Assembly (NCBI RefSeq): GCF_039536245.1
Contig: NZ_BAAAYN010000055.1
Span: 1-37,796, forward strand
Reading direction: 5' to 3'
Length of the DNA stretch: 37,796 nt
DNA from: Cryptosporangium minutisporangium
GTDB taxonomy: Bacteria; Actinomycetota; Actinomycetes; Mycobacteriales; Cryptosporangiaceae
In this document: one piece after another, positions 23,561 through 31,559 of the stretch
Layout: the number at the start of each line of letters is the position of its first letter
How positions within the stretch are numbered: the stretch's first letter is position 1
The notes under the pieces: model-generated
The model's database searches: none
What the model was told of the DNA's origin: nothing
What the model saw: the letters and a program-made list of their open reading frames with translations, nothing else
Translations under genes and position numbers: made by a program

Positions 23561-23952
23561 GCCACGTCCTCATTCCTCGTCTGCTGGTGGACAGCAGTGA
23601 AGAGCGCGTTGACCGCCCGCTCGTCGAGGCCGGCCGCGTACGCGCGCCGCAACCAGGTCGCCAGGCCGCGGCCCAGCGACGTATACGTCGATGCCGACAT
23701 CACGGCCGACTGCTGTTCATTGACGAACGTGCCCTGGCCGGGCCGGCCGGTGACCAGGTTCTCCTGTTCCATCTGCCGGTACGCCTTGGCGACGGTGTTC
23801 GGATTGATCGCCAGGTCCTCGACCACCTCGCGGATGAGCGGGAGGCGGTCACCGGGTTGAAGAAAGCCCAGCAGCACCGCCTGGCGGACCTGCTGGACGA
23901 GTTGCAGGTACGGCGGCACGCCGGAGTGGGTGTCGAGCCGGAAGACGAACAC
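23557..23952 (-). CDS. GntR-family regulator, YtrA subfamily
   Basis: The 131-residue protein has the winged helix at about 10-78: GVPPYLQLVQQVRQAVLLG, REVVEDLAINPNTVAKAYRQ and GRPGQGTFV. The rest is a short helical dimerisation tail, the mark of the YtrA subgroup. These repress their own ABC-transporter operons, often responding to cell-wall antibiotics. GTG at 23952 follows AAGGGG. A perfect palindrome just upstream is the expected operator. Confidence 0.93.
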   Translation of the reverse strand: MFVFRLDTHSGVPPYLQLVQQVRQAVLLGFLQPGDRLPLIREVVEDLAINPNTVAKAYRQMEQENLVTGRPGQGTFVNEQQSAVMSASTYTSLGRGLATWLRRAYAAGLDERAVNALFTAVHQQTRNEDVA

Positions 23953-23963
23953 GGTAGCCCCTT

Positions 23964-23993
23964 ACTGCTTTACTAGTGCCATAGTAAAGCAGT
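23964..23993. promoter_or_regulatory. Perfect palindromic GntR/YtrA operator
   Basis: ACTGCTTTACTA (23964-23975) and TAGTAAAGCAGT (23982-23993) are exact 12-base inverted arms with a six-base spacer. It starts 12 bases upstream of the regulator's GTG and is strikingly AT-rich for this DNA, so it likely also covers the promoter. Confidence 0.85.
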
Positions 23994-24104
23994 CAAAGAG
24001 AGCCGACGCGCCCGCACGACCGCGGCACCAGATCCGTGAGCTGATGGCCCTGATCGGCGCAGAACCCGGCGGAGGCGCCGGCGGTGCGAGCACCTCGTCG
24101 ATCG

Positions 24105-24686
24105 TCAGGTCGCTGGGACCGGGTCGGCGGTCGTGTGGAGCGGCGCGAGCGCGGCACTCCAGCTGATCAGCTGGTCCAGCATGGTGGTGAGGGCCTGCTG
24201 TTGGTGCGGGGCAGGGGTGAACTCGCTGAAGTTGGCGAAATCGTTCCACAGGCTCAGCGAGACCTGAGCGGTGACGTGGGCGATCTGTAGGGCGCTGAGC
24301 GTCAATCGGAGTTGTTCGACGGCGCGGACGCCACCGTCGACACCGTAGGAGACGAAGCCGGCGGCCTTGTTGGCCCACTCGCCGTGGACCCGGTCCAGGG
24401 CGTTCTTCAGCGCGCCCGGGGCGGAGTGGTTGTACTCGGGGGTGACCAGGACGTAGCCCTGGTATCGGGCGATGGTGCGGGCCCAGCTTTTGGTGTGCTC
24501 GTGCGTGTAGACGCCGCGGGCGGGTGGCACCGGCTCGTCGATCGCAGGAAGGTGGTGGTCGGCCAGGTCGACGAGTTCGAAGGTGGCGTCGGTGCGCTGC
24601 TGGGCGAGGTCGAGCACCCAGTGGGCGACGGCTTCGCCGTTACGGCCCGGGCGGGTGCTGCCGAGGATGATCGCGATCTTGAGCAT
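24105..24686 (-). CDS. NAD(P)H-dependent FMN reductase
   Basis: The 193-residue protein has the flavodoxin-like start IAIILGSTRPGRNGEAVAHW, with the phosphate loop GSTRPGRNG, and the second FMN motif TPEYNHSAPGALKNALD near the middle. The family (PF03358, SsuE/ArsH/chromate-reductase-like) reduces FMN, quinones or azo dyes. The start is seven bases after the stop of the upstream hydrolase, with AAGGAG inside that gene's end. As the last gene of the TetX-like cassette it may supply reduced flavin or reduce the same substrate. Confidence 0.93.
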   Translation of the reverse strand: MLKIAIILGSTRPGRNGEAVAHWVLDLAQQRTDATFELVDLADHHLPAIDEPVPPARGVYTHEHTKSWARTIARYQGYVLVTPEYNHSAPGALKNALDRVHGEWANKAAGFVSYGVDGGVRAVEQLRLTLSALQIAHVTAQVSLSLWNDFANFSEFTPAPHQQQALTTMLDQLISWSAALAPLHTTADPVPAT

Positions 24687-24693
24687 CAGTGGA

Positions 24694-25239
24694 TTACTCC
24701 TTGACGGGGGTGTCGCCCAGGAAGGCGTCGATGGCGGCGAACGTGGCGTCGGGGGCGTCTCGCACGGGCAGGTGGCCGCCGGGAACGAGCGCGAAGCGCG
24801 AGCCGGGAATCGCCTCGGCGTACCGGCGGCCGAATTCTGGGGACACGACGGCGTCGTGCTCGCCCCAGATGAGAAGTGCCGGGACGGCGAGCTCGCGGAT
24901 CCGGTCGAGAAGGGTCGGGTCTTCCCAGGTCCCTCCGGCATAGGTGCGGAGCGCGGCTAGGTTGCCGGGTGGTGGGCCTTCCTGTTCTTCGAGCAGGTTG
25001 AGGTAGGTGGCGGCGAGATCGGCGACGCTGGACAGGGTCTCCGGACGGGGGGTCCCGTCCCAGCCGGGGTGAACGGGCGCGAGCACTCGATGGAAAGTGG
25101 CGAGATGGTCGCGCAGGGAGTCCAGGCTTGCTGGCCCAGCGGCGCCGTGTAACAGCAGAACGGGATGTTCGCTCCGGCTGGCCTCGCGCACGATGAGCGC
25201 GAGACCGAGGCGGAGGTGGAGCGGGTGGTTGTCGGTCAT
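24694..25239 (-). CDS. Alpha/beta hydrolase with nucleophile region deleted
   Basis: The 181-residue frame keeps the ends of an alpha/beta hydrolase: VLLLHGAAG with His31-Gly32, acid Asp129 in LLIWGEHDAVV, and His156 in LVPGGHLP. The piece that should hold the GxSxG nucleophile, the first helix after it and the cap is absent. YLNLLEEQEG (to residue 88) jumps directly to PPPGNLAALRTYAG, a segment that in relatives lies far downstream. Relatives are about 260-280 residues. The frame is intact and AAGGAGG precedes the ATG. As an enzyme it should be dead; whether it persists as a scaffold or is a fresh pseudogene is unknown. Confidence 0.8.
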   Translation of the reverse strand: MTDNHPLHLRLGLALIVREASRSEHPVLLLHGAAGPASLDSLRDHLATFHRVLAPVHPGWDGTPRPETLSSVADLAATYLNLLEEQEGPPPGNLAALRTYAGGTWEDPTLLDRIRELAVPALLIWGEHDAVVSPEFGRRYAEAIPGSRFALVPGGHLPVRDAPDATFAAIDAFLGDTPVKE

Positions 25240-25253
25240 GACGGGGTCCTCCT

Positions 25254-26402
25254 TCAGTGGCCGTCGGCGGCGTAGGCGGCGAACTGGTCGAGGAGGCTCT
25301 GCGGTGCGTTGGCGTCGAAGCAGAGCGCCAGGTTGTCCGCGGCCTCCTGGGAGGCGCCGGTACTGCGGGGGAACAGGTCGCGTTCGTAGGCGGCGAGGGC
25401 GGCTTCGACGTCACCGGGGTGCGCGGCGATGGCCTTGCCAAGTTCGGCGCCGTCGAACATGGCGAGGTTGGCGCCCTCGCCGGCGAACGGGGACATGACG
25501 TGCGCGGCGTCGCCGAGGAGGGTCACGCCAGGGACGCGATCCCAGCGGTGCCCCACTGGCAGCGCGTTGATGGTCCGGGGGACCAGCGGGCTGTCGGCTT
25601 CGGTGATCAGGGCCTGTAGCTCCGGCGCCCAGTCGGCGAAGTGCTCGAGGAGAATGGCTTTCGTCTTGACGGTGTCGGTGAAGTCGACGCTTCCGACCCA
25701 ATCCTGCGGCGCCTTGAGCGCGATGTAGAAGTGCAGGCTGCCGTCCGGTTCCCGGTGGGCGAGGAAGCCCTTGTCCGGGCCGAGCGCGAACAGCATGCCG
25801 CTACCGACTACGGCGGCCGGCCCGGGGTGCCGGGCGTCGGCGTCGTGGAGGTCGACCTCGACGAACGACATCCCCGTGTATGCGGGTTGGGCGTCGGAGA
25901 CGAGCGGGCGGATCCGCGACCACGCACCGTCCGCGCCCACCAGCAGGTCCGTCGTGGTCGTGGATCCGTCGGCGAAGGCCAACTCGTGCCGGCCGCCGCC
26001 GATCGGGCGGGCGCGGATGACCTTCGTTCCCCACCGGATCGCGTCGTCCGGCAGCGAGTCGAGCAGCAACTGACGCAGTCGGCCGCGGTCGACCTCCGGT
26101 CGGTCACCGGCCTCGCCGGCCGCCGAGGCTTCGTCGGCCTCTTCCATACGGACGCTGTTGCGCTGGTCGAGGATGCGCATGGCCTGGCCGCCGGGGTGAA
26201 TGATTCCGCGGAACTGGTCGAACAGTCCGGCGTCACGCAGCGCGAGTTGGCCGTTGTGGTCGTGGATGTCGAGCATGCCGCCTTGCGTGCGGGCGGACGG
26301 TGAGGCGTCCACCTCGTAGATCGTGGCGGGAATGCCGTGGACGTGGAGGACCCGGGCCAGGGTCAATCCACCCAGACCGGCTCCGACGATGGCGATGTTC
26401 AT
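25254..26402 (-). CDS. TetX-like FAD-dependent monooxygenase
   Basis: The 382-residue protein has the FAD loop IVGAGLGG (GAGLGG at 7-12), then GGMLDIHDHNGQLALRDAGL, closely parallel to TetX's GGTLDLHxxxGQxAMxxAGL. DLLVGADGAWSRIR is the DG motif, and LLGDAAHVMSPFAGEGANLA (GD at 297-298) is the second FAD motif. TetX enzymes hydroxylate tetracyclines; related enzymes act on other aromatics, so the substrate here is open. GGAG precedes ATG 26402. It lies just 3' of a TetR gene, with its own TetR-type operator. Confidence 0.9.
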   Translation of the reverse strand: MNIAIVGAGLGGLTLARVLHVHGIPATIYEVDASPSARTQGGMLDIHDHNGQLALRDAGLFDQFRGIIHPGGQAMRILDQRNSVRMEEADEASAAGEAGDRPEVDRGRLRQLLLDSLPDDAIRWGTKVIRARPIGGGRHELAFADGSTTTTDLLVGADGAWSRIRPLVSDAQPAYTGMSFVEVDLHDADARHPGPAAVVGSGMLFALGPDKGFLAHREPDGSLHFYIALKAPQDWVGSVDFTDTVKTKAILLEHFADWAPELQALITEADSPLVPRTINALPVGHRWDRVPGVTLLGDAAHVMSPFAGEGANLAMFDGAELGKAIAAHPGDVEAALAAYERDLFPRSTGASQEAADNLALCFDANAPQSLLDQFAAYAADGH

Positions 26403-26416
26403 GACTCTCCTTTTCG

Positions 26417-26443
26417 CGAACAAGTTCTTAACGAACACGTTCG
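26417..26443. promoter_or_regulatory. TetR operator pair before the TetX-like gene
   Basis: CGAACACGTTCG (26432-26443) is palindromic except at its two central positions, and on the minus strand it reads CGAACGTGTTCG, identical to the site before tetR. A weaker copy CGAACAAGTTCT (26417-26428) is offset by 15 bases. Confidence 0.8.
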
Positions 26444-26482
26444 GTATGGACGTGCGTCGGTCAGTTGATTGGCCGCGATGAT

Positions 26483-27151
26483 TCAGTGGGCGCGAAGGCC
26501 GTCGATGAGCGTGCCGAAAGCCCAGCGCATCCGTTCCTCGCCCGTGCCGGAGAGCAGCTCGTCGCGGACCCGGATCAGGTTGGGATAGGTGTCGGATTTC
26601 GCTTCTGCGACGGCGATGGCGAGGTCCTCGTATTCGCCGTCGGCTTCCGCCGCCTGATCGCGGCTGCCCTGTTCGGCCGCGGTGGCGGTCGCGTGTTGGA
26701 GCAAGATGTCGACGCCCCACGCGGCCTGCCGAGGAGGGACGCCACCGGTATGCAGCAGCCCGAGGACCGTGTCGATCAGGCGTAGGTAGTGCGGACCGGA
26801 CGGGCGCAGTATCAGCACTGAGCGAGCGAGGCTCGGATACGCGAATAGCAGTTCGGTGTAGGTGCAGAGCACGTCGATGAGCTGGTCGCGCCAACTTCCA
26901 GCGCCGCCGGCAGGGCTCCGTTCGGCGATCAGCTCGTCCAGTAGTGCGCCGTGTAGTTCTGCAGTGTTGCGGACGTAGACGTACAGCGAGGCGGGACCGG
27001 TATCGAGCTCGGACGCGAGTCGCCGCATCGTCACTCGCTCCAGGCCCTCTTCGCGCATGATGCCCAGAGCCACCGCGACCAGTCCGTCCCGGCTGAGGGG
27101 CGGCTTGGCCGGACGATCGCGGCGACTCACAGGTACTCGGCGCGGGCTCAT
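26483..27151 (-). CDS. TetR-family repressor
   Basis: The 222-residue protein has an N-terminal helix-turn-helix at about 18-65 (RDGLVAVALGIMREEGLERV, then TMRRLASELDTGPASLYVYV). The ligand domain includes LLFAYPSLARSVLILRPSG, resembling the TetR_C tetracycline-type group. ATGs exist at 27157 and 27151. The predicted -10 ends at 27159, which places transcription start at about 27151 and favours a leaderless message starting there. It probably represses itself and the downstream flavin cassette through the paired operators. Confidence 0.92.
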   Translation of the reverse strand: MSPRRVPVSRRDRPAKPPLSRDGLVAVALGIMREEGLERVTMRRLASELDTGPASLYVYVRNTAELHGALLDELIAERSPAGGAGSWRDQLIDVLCTYTELLFAYPSLARSVLILRPSGPHYLRLIDTVLGLLHTGGVPPRQAAWGVDILLQHATATAAEQGSRDQAAEADGEYEDLAIAVAEAKSDTYPNLIRVRDELLSGTGEERMRWAFGTLIDGLRAH

Positions 27152-27187
27152 GAACATGATCGTAGCGAACGTGTTCGTTACCGCCAA
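27151..27187 (-). promoter_or_regulatory. tetR promoter with embedded operator pair
   Basis: On the minus strand TTGGCG (27187-27182), a 17-base spacer, and TACGAT (27164-27159) form a sigma-70-like promoter. CGAACGTGTTCG (27166-27177) fills the spacer and a 9-of-12 copy TGAACATGATCG (27151-27162) lies 15 bases away. Confidence 0.75.
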
Positions 27188-27564
27188 TTCTCGGACCGGC
27201 GCTGTGGAGGGCCCGCTCCGGGACCCGGCCGGCGCACCACCGCTCGACCACGCGACATCCAGTTCGGCAAAGCCATCCGACCCAGCCTGCCATCCGTCCC
27301 GCGGGCGGCTGGACCACCCGAAATCCAGCCACGACACGCCGCCGACCCGCCGAGTCGCGTCTGGACGTTGTCCGCCGTGCGTCCGGCCGTACTTCGTGAG
27401 CTGCGGAATGTGAGTCAGCTCGACTTCGGGTTGGGGTGAGTCCGCAGGGCGTCCGTGGCCGACGAAGCCGCCTGTTGCGGTCCGTTTGCTGCCAGCGCGG
27501 TTGCTGCCGCGTGCAGCGCGTCGGTCACACTGCAAGGATCGCCTGTCCTTCAAAGGTTCGGATG
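27188..27564. other. Intergenic stretch, nothing recognised
   Basis: No supported gene on either strand. It separates the tetR promoter from the 3' end of the lipoprotein gene. Open frames here are low-complexity shadows. Confidence 0.5.
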
Positions 27565-29046
27565 TCAATCGAGGAGACCGATGCTGGCGAGCACCGCCGA
27601 GCGGTAGAGCACCAGCGGGTCGGTCGACCTGTCCAGGCGCACGAGGACGATCTGGTCCCGCGGGCCGAGCGACGTCCGGCCGCTACCGCCATCGCGGAGC
27701 GACACGACGATGTGTCTCCCGTCCGGGGTCGCAACGATCTCGCCGAGCCGTTGATCGTCGCCGACGTCGAGGAGTTCGGTGCGTCGCCCGTAAATGTCCG
27801 CCATGAGGAGGGCGTCGTTCCGCTCGTACAGCATGCGGCCACGGGTCAGCGCGAGCCTGGGCTGCGCGTGCGCCGGTGCCCTGGTGACGTCACCGCCCGC
27901 GGTGAGGGTGAAAACTTCACCCCCGGGTGAGAACCGCAGTCCGGCCGGAGAATTGGCGTCCATCCCTGCGACACCGGTAGCCGCCGGCGTCGCCTTCACC
28001 GAACGGAGCTGAGCGATGGCCAGATCCGACGACCAGACGCGGGTGGGCGACGGCGTCCCGAGGTCGGGATCCTCGTCCACCTCCGCGATCAGCGCGTAGT
28101 CCCCCGCGAACGTCGCGGTGACTCTCCCGAGATCCGTCGGCCCGCCGATGATCGGGCGGACCTTCCCGCTCGGAAGGTCGACGACGAGCAGGCGGGCGCC
28201 TGCCGTCGCCACGGCATAGCGCCCGTCCCGGGCCAAAGACACGTCGCCGACCGGGCGCACCAGCGTCCGCACCGCACCCGCCGGGCTGATCAGGCTGAGC
28301 GCCCGGAGCCCTCGCACCAGATGCACGGCGACGAACGCCCCCTCGGCGAACACACCCCGCGCGAACGCCGGGACGGTCGTGCGCACGGCGCCCGTCGCCG
28401 TGTCGGCGATCACGAGCGAGCCCGACTCTTTCGCCGCTAGGTACCGGCCATCCGACGAGACCGCGGTCGGATACTCCGGCAGCCTCACCGCCTTCGACGG
28501 CGCACCGGACGCCAGATCGATGCCGCCGAAGCGCGAGCTCGCCCCCTCGGCCCAGTAGGCCCCACCGTCACGAGCGAGTTCGCAAATACCCGCTGGCCGG
28601 ATGATTCGCCGATCCGGTCCGATGGTGAGGCAGCCGGTGCCCGTGGCCGTAACCGTGGCCGACAGTGGGAACACGCGATCGGGGTGGACGGAGTCCGGCA
28701 GCGTCACATCAAATACCCGTCCCCCGCTCAAGAAGGCCGAACGCCGTTCGTCGCCCGGCCACCGGGCAACCGTCGGCAGTGTGGGGTTCCCCTGAGCGAG
28801 CCGCACGTGCTGCCGGACGGGCGCAACGCCGGCGATGTCGTCGCCGAAACGCGCGACCGCCCGCAGCCCGAGGATGTCGGTGCGCGACTCGTCCGGCGTC
28901 CGGGTCAAGAACACTGCCGGGCCCAGCCCGGTCACCCCCGCCGGAAGCGCGTTGACCCGCTCCGGCAGCGAGTCGTCGGCGCGGGACCCGACACAGCCGC
29001 CGGCAGCCAGCACCAGGACCACCACCACCGCTACCACCCGCCTCAC
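27565..29046 (-). CDS. Propeller-like lipoprotein
   Basis: The 493-residue protein has a lipobox: VVVVLVLAAGGC with Cys18. The mature protein is beta-rich with recurring blades such as AVSSDGRYLAAKESGSLVIA, DVSLARDGRYAVATAGARLL and IVATPDGRHIVVSLRDGG. SxDGRYxA units recur about every 40-60 residues, as in WD40/TolB-like propellers. It is probably anchored outside the cytoplasmic membrane. Function unknown. The GTG at 29046 overlaps the stop of an AraC remnant (GTGA), so its original promoter may be lost. Confidence 0.82.
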   Translation of the reverse strand: MRRVVAVVVVLVLAAGGCVGSRADDSLPERVNALPAGVTGLGPAVFLTRTPDESRTDILGLRAVARFGDDIAGVAPVRQHVRLAQGNPTLPTVARWPGDERRSAFLSGGRVFDVTLPDSVHPDRVFPLSATVTATGTGCLTIGPDRRIIRPAGICELARDGGAYWAEGASSRFGGIDLASGAPSKAVRLPEYPTAVSSDGRYLAAKESGSLVIADTATGAVRTTVPAFARGVFAEGAFVAVHLVRGLRALSLISPAGAVRTLVRPVGDVSLARDGRYAVATAGARLLVVDLPSGKVRPIIGGPTDLGRVTATFAGDYALIAEVDEDPDLGTPSPTRVWSSDLAIAQLRSVKATPAATGVAGMDANSPAGLRFSPGGEVFTLTAGGDVTRAPAHAQPRLALTRGRMLYERNDALLMADIYGRRTELLDVGDDQRLGEIVATPDGRHIVVSLRDGGSGRTSLGPRDQIVLVRLDRSTDPLVLYRSAVLASIGLLD

Positions 29047-29270
29047 GCCGTGAGCCGCACCCGGTAGGCCGACGGGGACTCGCCGCAGTTCTGCCCGAAC
29101 GCCCGGGCGAACGCGCTGACGTCGGTGAACCCACTGTCACCGCGATCTCCCCCGGACGGTGCCGGCAACGTCAACAACGCCATCGCACGCATCAGCCGTG
29201 CCCGCAGCAGATCCGTACCCCACGACATCCCCACCGCCGCCGGGAATTGGCGGCGCAGCGGGCCCGGAAA
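29043..29270 (-). pseudogene. C-terminal remnant of an AraC-family regulator
   Basis: The frame reads LRRQFPAAVGMSWGTDLLRA, RLMRAMALL and SGFTDVSAFARAFGQNCGES, then PSAYRVRLTA and a stop. These match the two helix-turn-helix units of AraC proteins. Between them PAPSGGDRGD replaces the usual PSVxEIAxxVGF helix, so part of the second unit is damaged. There is no N-terminal sensor domain and upstream sequence is patternless. Confidence 0.78.
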
Positions 29271-29581
29271 CCGCGTCGGCAGGCAACCGCGCAATCGGCC
29301 ACCGCACGTCTGTCGGCGGCAGATGAGGGAGGTAGGGATATGGCGAGCAGTCTCCGAAAGATTCGGTCGAGCCCAACGACGCCACCCGACTGGTAAACGC
29401 CGTCCAGACCCCAGCAGTCGCACTGCCCGGTTGGCCACGGTCATCCTGACGGATAGGAAGGCACCCTGAGCTGCTGGCAGGGCGCGGACTGATCTAGTCA
29501 ATCGCCCGTCCTACCAGGGGCTCCTTCATGTACGCCACCGCCCTGACCGGATTGGACAAGGGTTGGGAAGGGTTCATTGAT
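29271..29581. other. Intergenic stretch, nothing recognised
   Basis: No supported gene. It lies between the decayed AraC tail and the 3' end of the response regulator. I saw no terminator hairpin of note. Confidence 0.45.
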
Positions 29582-30196
29582 TCACTCGCCTGCTTCGGTG
29601 CGCGGCGGGTATTCGTCGATCAGTGTGCGCACGTCGTCGACAGGTTCAGCGACGGCGGCCCACTTGGTGCGGATCCGGGTCAGGTAGGAGCGCACCGTGG
29701 GGATTGTGACGCCCATGCGCCGGGCGGTGGCGGCCAGCGTGCTGCCGGTGCCGTAGAGGTAGAGGGCGCGTGCCTCCTGCGGGGACAGCTCGGGCGGATC
29801 GTCGTTGATCAGACTCATCAGTTCGGCGGTGAGGGCCACTTGCCCGTTGTGGACGCTGCGGATGGCGTCGGCGAGCTTGGTAGCGTCGTCGTCCTTGACC
29901 AGATACCCGCTGGCGCCGGCGCGGACGGTCGCCCGCACGTGGCGCCGCTCACCGTGGACGGAGAACACCAGCACCCGCGCGCCGGAACGGCGCAGCCTCG
30001 CGACGTTGGCGGCGGCGTCGGTGCCGTCTTCGAGTCGCAGGTCGAGCAGGACGACATCGGCCGGCGGTGCCTCGGTGAGATGCACGCTGACCGTAGTCGC
30101 GGCATGGACGACGTCGATGTCGTCCGCCCCGGTGAGCAGGGCGCGCAGCCCGGCTGGCACCAGCTTGTCGTTGTCGACGATCGCGACCCGGATCAT
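29582..30196 (-). CDS. NarL/LuxR-type response regulator
   Basis: The 204-residue protein has a receiver domain with acidic Asp8 and Asp10, phosphoacceptor Asp52 in VVLLDLRL, Ser79 and Lys101. The C-terminal LuxR helix-turn-helix (LSPQEARALYLYGTGSTLAA, VTIPTVRSYLTRIRTKWAA) binds DNA. ATG 30196 overlaps the histidine kinase stop as ATGA, so the two are coupled. The tail ends after the DNA-binding domain. Targets are unknown; the membrane protein at 31560, divergent from the kinase, is the nearest candidate. Confidence 0.93.
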   Translation of the reverse strand: MIRVAIVDNDKLVPAGLRALLTGADDIDVVHAATTVSVHLTEAPPADVVLLDLRLEDGTDAAANVARLRRSGARVLVFSVHGERRHVRATVRAGASGYLVKDDDATKLADAIRSVHNGQVALTAELMSLINDDPPELSPQEARALYLYGTGSTLAATARRMGVTIPTVRSYLTRIRTKWAAVAEPVDDVRTLIDEYPPRTEAGE

Positions 30197-31422
30197 GCCG
30201 GCCACCGCAGGTCGACTCGGGTGCCCTCGCCGGGGTGGCTGTCGATGCCGGCCGCGCCCCCGACCTCCTGCATGCGGGCGGTGATGGACTGCTGGATGCC
30301 GTACCCGAGCGCGGTGGTTCCAGGGTCGAAGCCTGCGCCCTGATCGACGACGGCGACGGTGATGGCGGGTGAGGAGTGACGGTCGGCCAGAGCGGTCAGC
30401 CGCACTCGGCTGGTGCCCGCATGCCGGGCGACGTTCGCGAGGGCCTCGCCGGTTGCGTGGCGGAACGCGTGAAGCACCTCGGGCGGCATCGTGTCGGGCA
30501 GGTTGGCGAAGTGGTATTCCACGCGCAGCCCTTGGGTGGCGATCTCGTTGCCCGCCTCGACCAGCGCGAGCGAGAGTTCGGTGAGAGTACCGTCGGGGTC
30601 GTCGGGGGTGACCCCGCGTAGCACGTTGGCGCTGATCGCGGCCTGACGCCGCACCCGTTCGTCGGGGTGACCGGCCGGGCCCCGCCCGGCGATCGCGGTC
30701 AACACCCGCAGCGGCCCATCGTGCAGGGCCCGGTGCCTGCGTAACTGCTCGTGGAAGTGGCGCATCCGTTCCTCGTTCTGGCTGCGCCGGGCGGCCACTC
30801 GTTCCCGCGCGGTGATCACCTGCTCGGTCGCTGCGTCGATCGCGTCGGCGACCCCCCAGAGTCGGCGGATGAACAGGCAACAACAGACGGCGGTGACCAC
30901 CTGCCAGCCGACGATGTTCGCGATGGAGGCCAGGTCGGGATAGTTGGGTGACGGAATCTCGGTCGCGCCGAACCCGGCCGCCAGTACCAGGCATGCGCCG
31001 ATCGTGGCGTGCCAGGACGCGGTGGCGAGGGCGACCGCCACGCCGGTGGAGACGGCGAGCGGCTCGAAGTCGGGTACGGCGACCGTGGCGAATGCCTCGG
31101 CGGTCAGCGCCCAGGGCAGAGTGGCCGCAGCGGTGGCGGTGACCATGACGTCTCCGGCCAGCACGGCTCGGGGGATCGGCTCGCGCCAGGCGACAGCGGT
31201 CAGGAACACCAGGTTCCACGCGGCGACCGTCAGGTAGGTGCCGGCGGCCAGGAGCGTGTTGGTGAACCCGTGCGCCTGGTTGAGCGACACGATGCTGAGA
31301 GCGACCATCGCCAAGGTGCCGAATCGGGACAACAAGATCACGCCGGTGGCGATTGCTCGGATTCGCTGGTGCAGACCGACCGTCAGTGGCAGAACCGAAT
31401 CCCTGCCCACCTCGCTGTCCAC
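30193..31422 (-). CDS. NarL-class sensor histidine kinase
   Basis: The 409-residue protein has about five membrane helices between residues 25 and 190 with no large external domain, so it probably senses a membrane or intramembrane signal. His234 in RALHDGPLRVL is the phospho-site, within a DHp helix of HisKA_3 type, though the usual VxQ after LHD is replaced by PLR. The HATPase_c domain has N-box ATGEALANVARHAG, VVDQGAGFDP and GYGIQQS. The GTG start at 31422 is the first in frame. It phosphorylates the coupled response regulator. Confidence 0.92.
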   Translation of the reverse strand: MDSEVGRDSVLPLTVGLHQRIRAIATGVILLSRFGTLAMVALSIVSLNQAHGFTNTLLAAGTYLTVAAWNLVFLTAVAWREPIPRAVLAGDVMVTATAAATLPWALTAEAFATVAVPDFEPLAVSTGVAVALATASWHATIGACLVLAAGFGATEIPSPNYPDLASIANIVGWQVVTAVCCCLFIRRLWGVADAIDAATEQVITARERVAARRSQNEERMRHFHEQLRRHRALHDGPLRVLTAIAGRGPAGHPDERVRRQAAISANVLRGVTPDDPDGTLTELSLALVEAGNEIATQGLRVEYHFANLPDTMPPEVLHAFRHATGEALANVARHAGTSRVRLTALADRHSSPAITVAVVDQGAGFDPGTTALGYGIQQSITARMQEVGGAAGIDSHPGEGTRVDLRWPA

Positions 31423-31559
31423 GCCCGCAGTTTGGCATGGCTACCGCGCACCGTCGATGCCGCACAGATGCGGCATGGACGCCGGACGTACTCCGATTCC
31501 ACACTCGTCGACAGAACCCGCTCCGAACACCGTCCAGCGTTATTGGGGAGGCGTTTCTG

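Noticed and set aside
21675-23600. Plus-strand frame of 641 codons
   Set aside because: It lies opposite the ABC permease and ATPase, whose motifs and coupled starts are clear; the plus-strand translation is Arg/Ser-rich shadow.
29528-30343. Plus-strand frame starting with MYATALTGLDKGW
   Set aside because: After about 20 codons it runs antisense through the response regulator; the start lacks a ribosome site.
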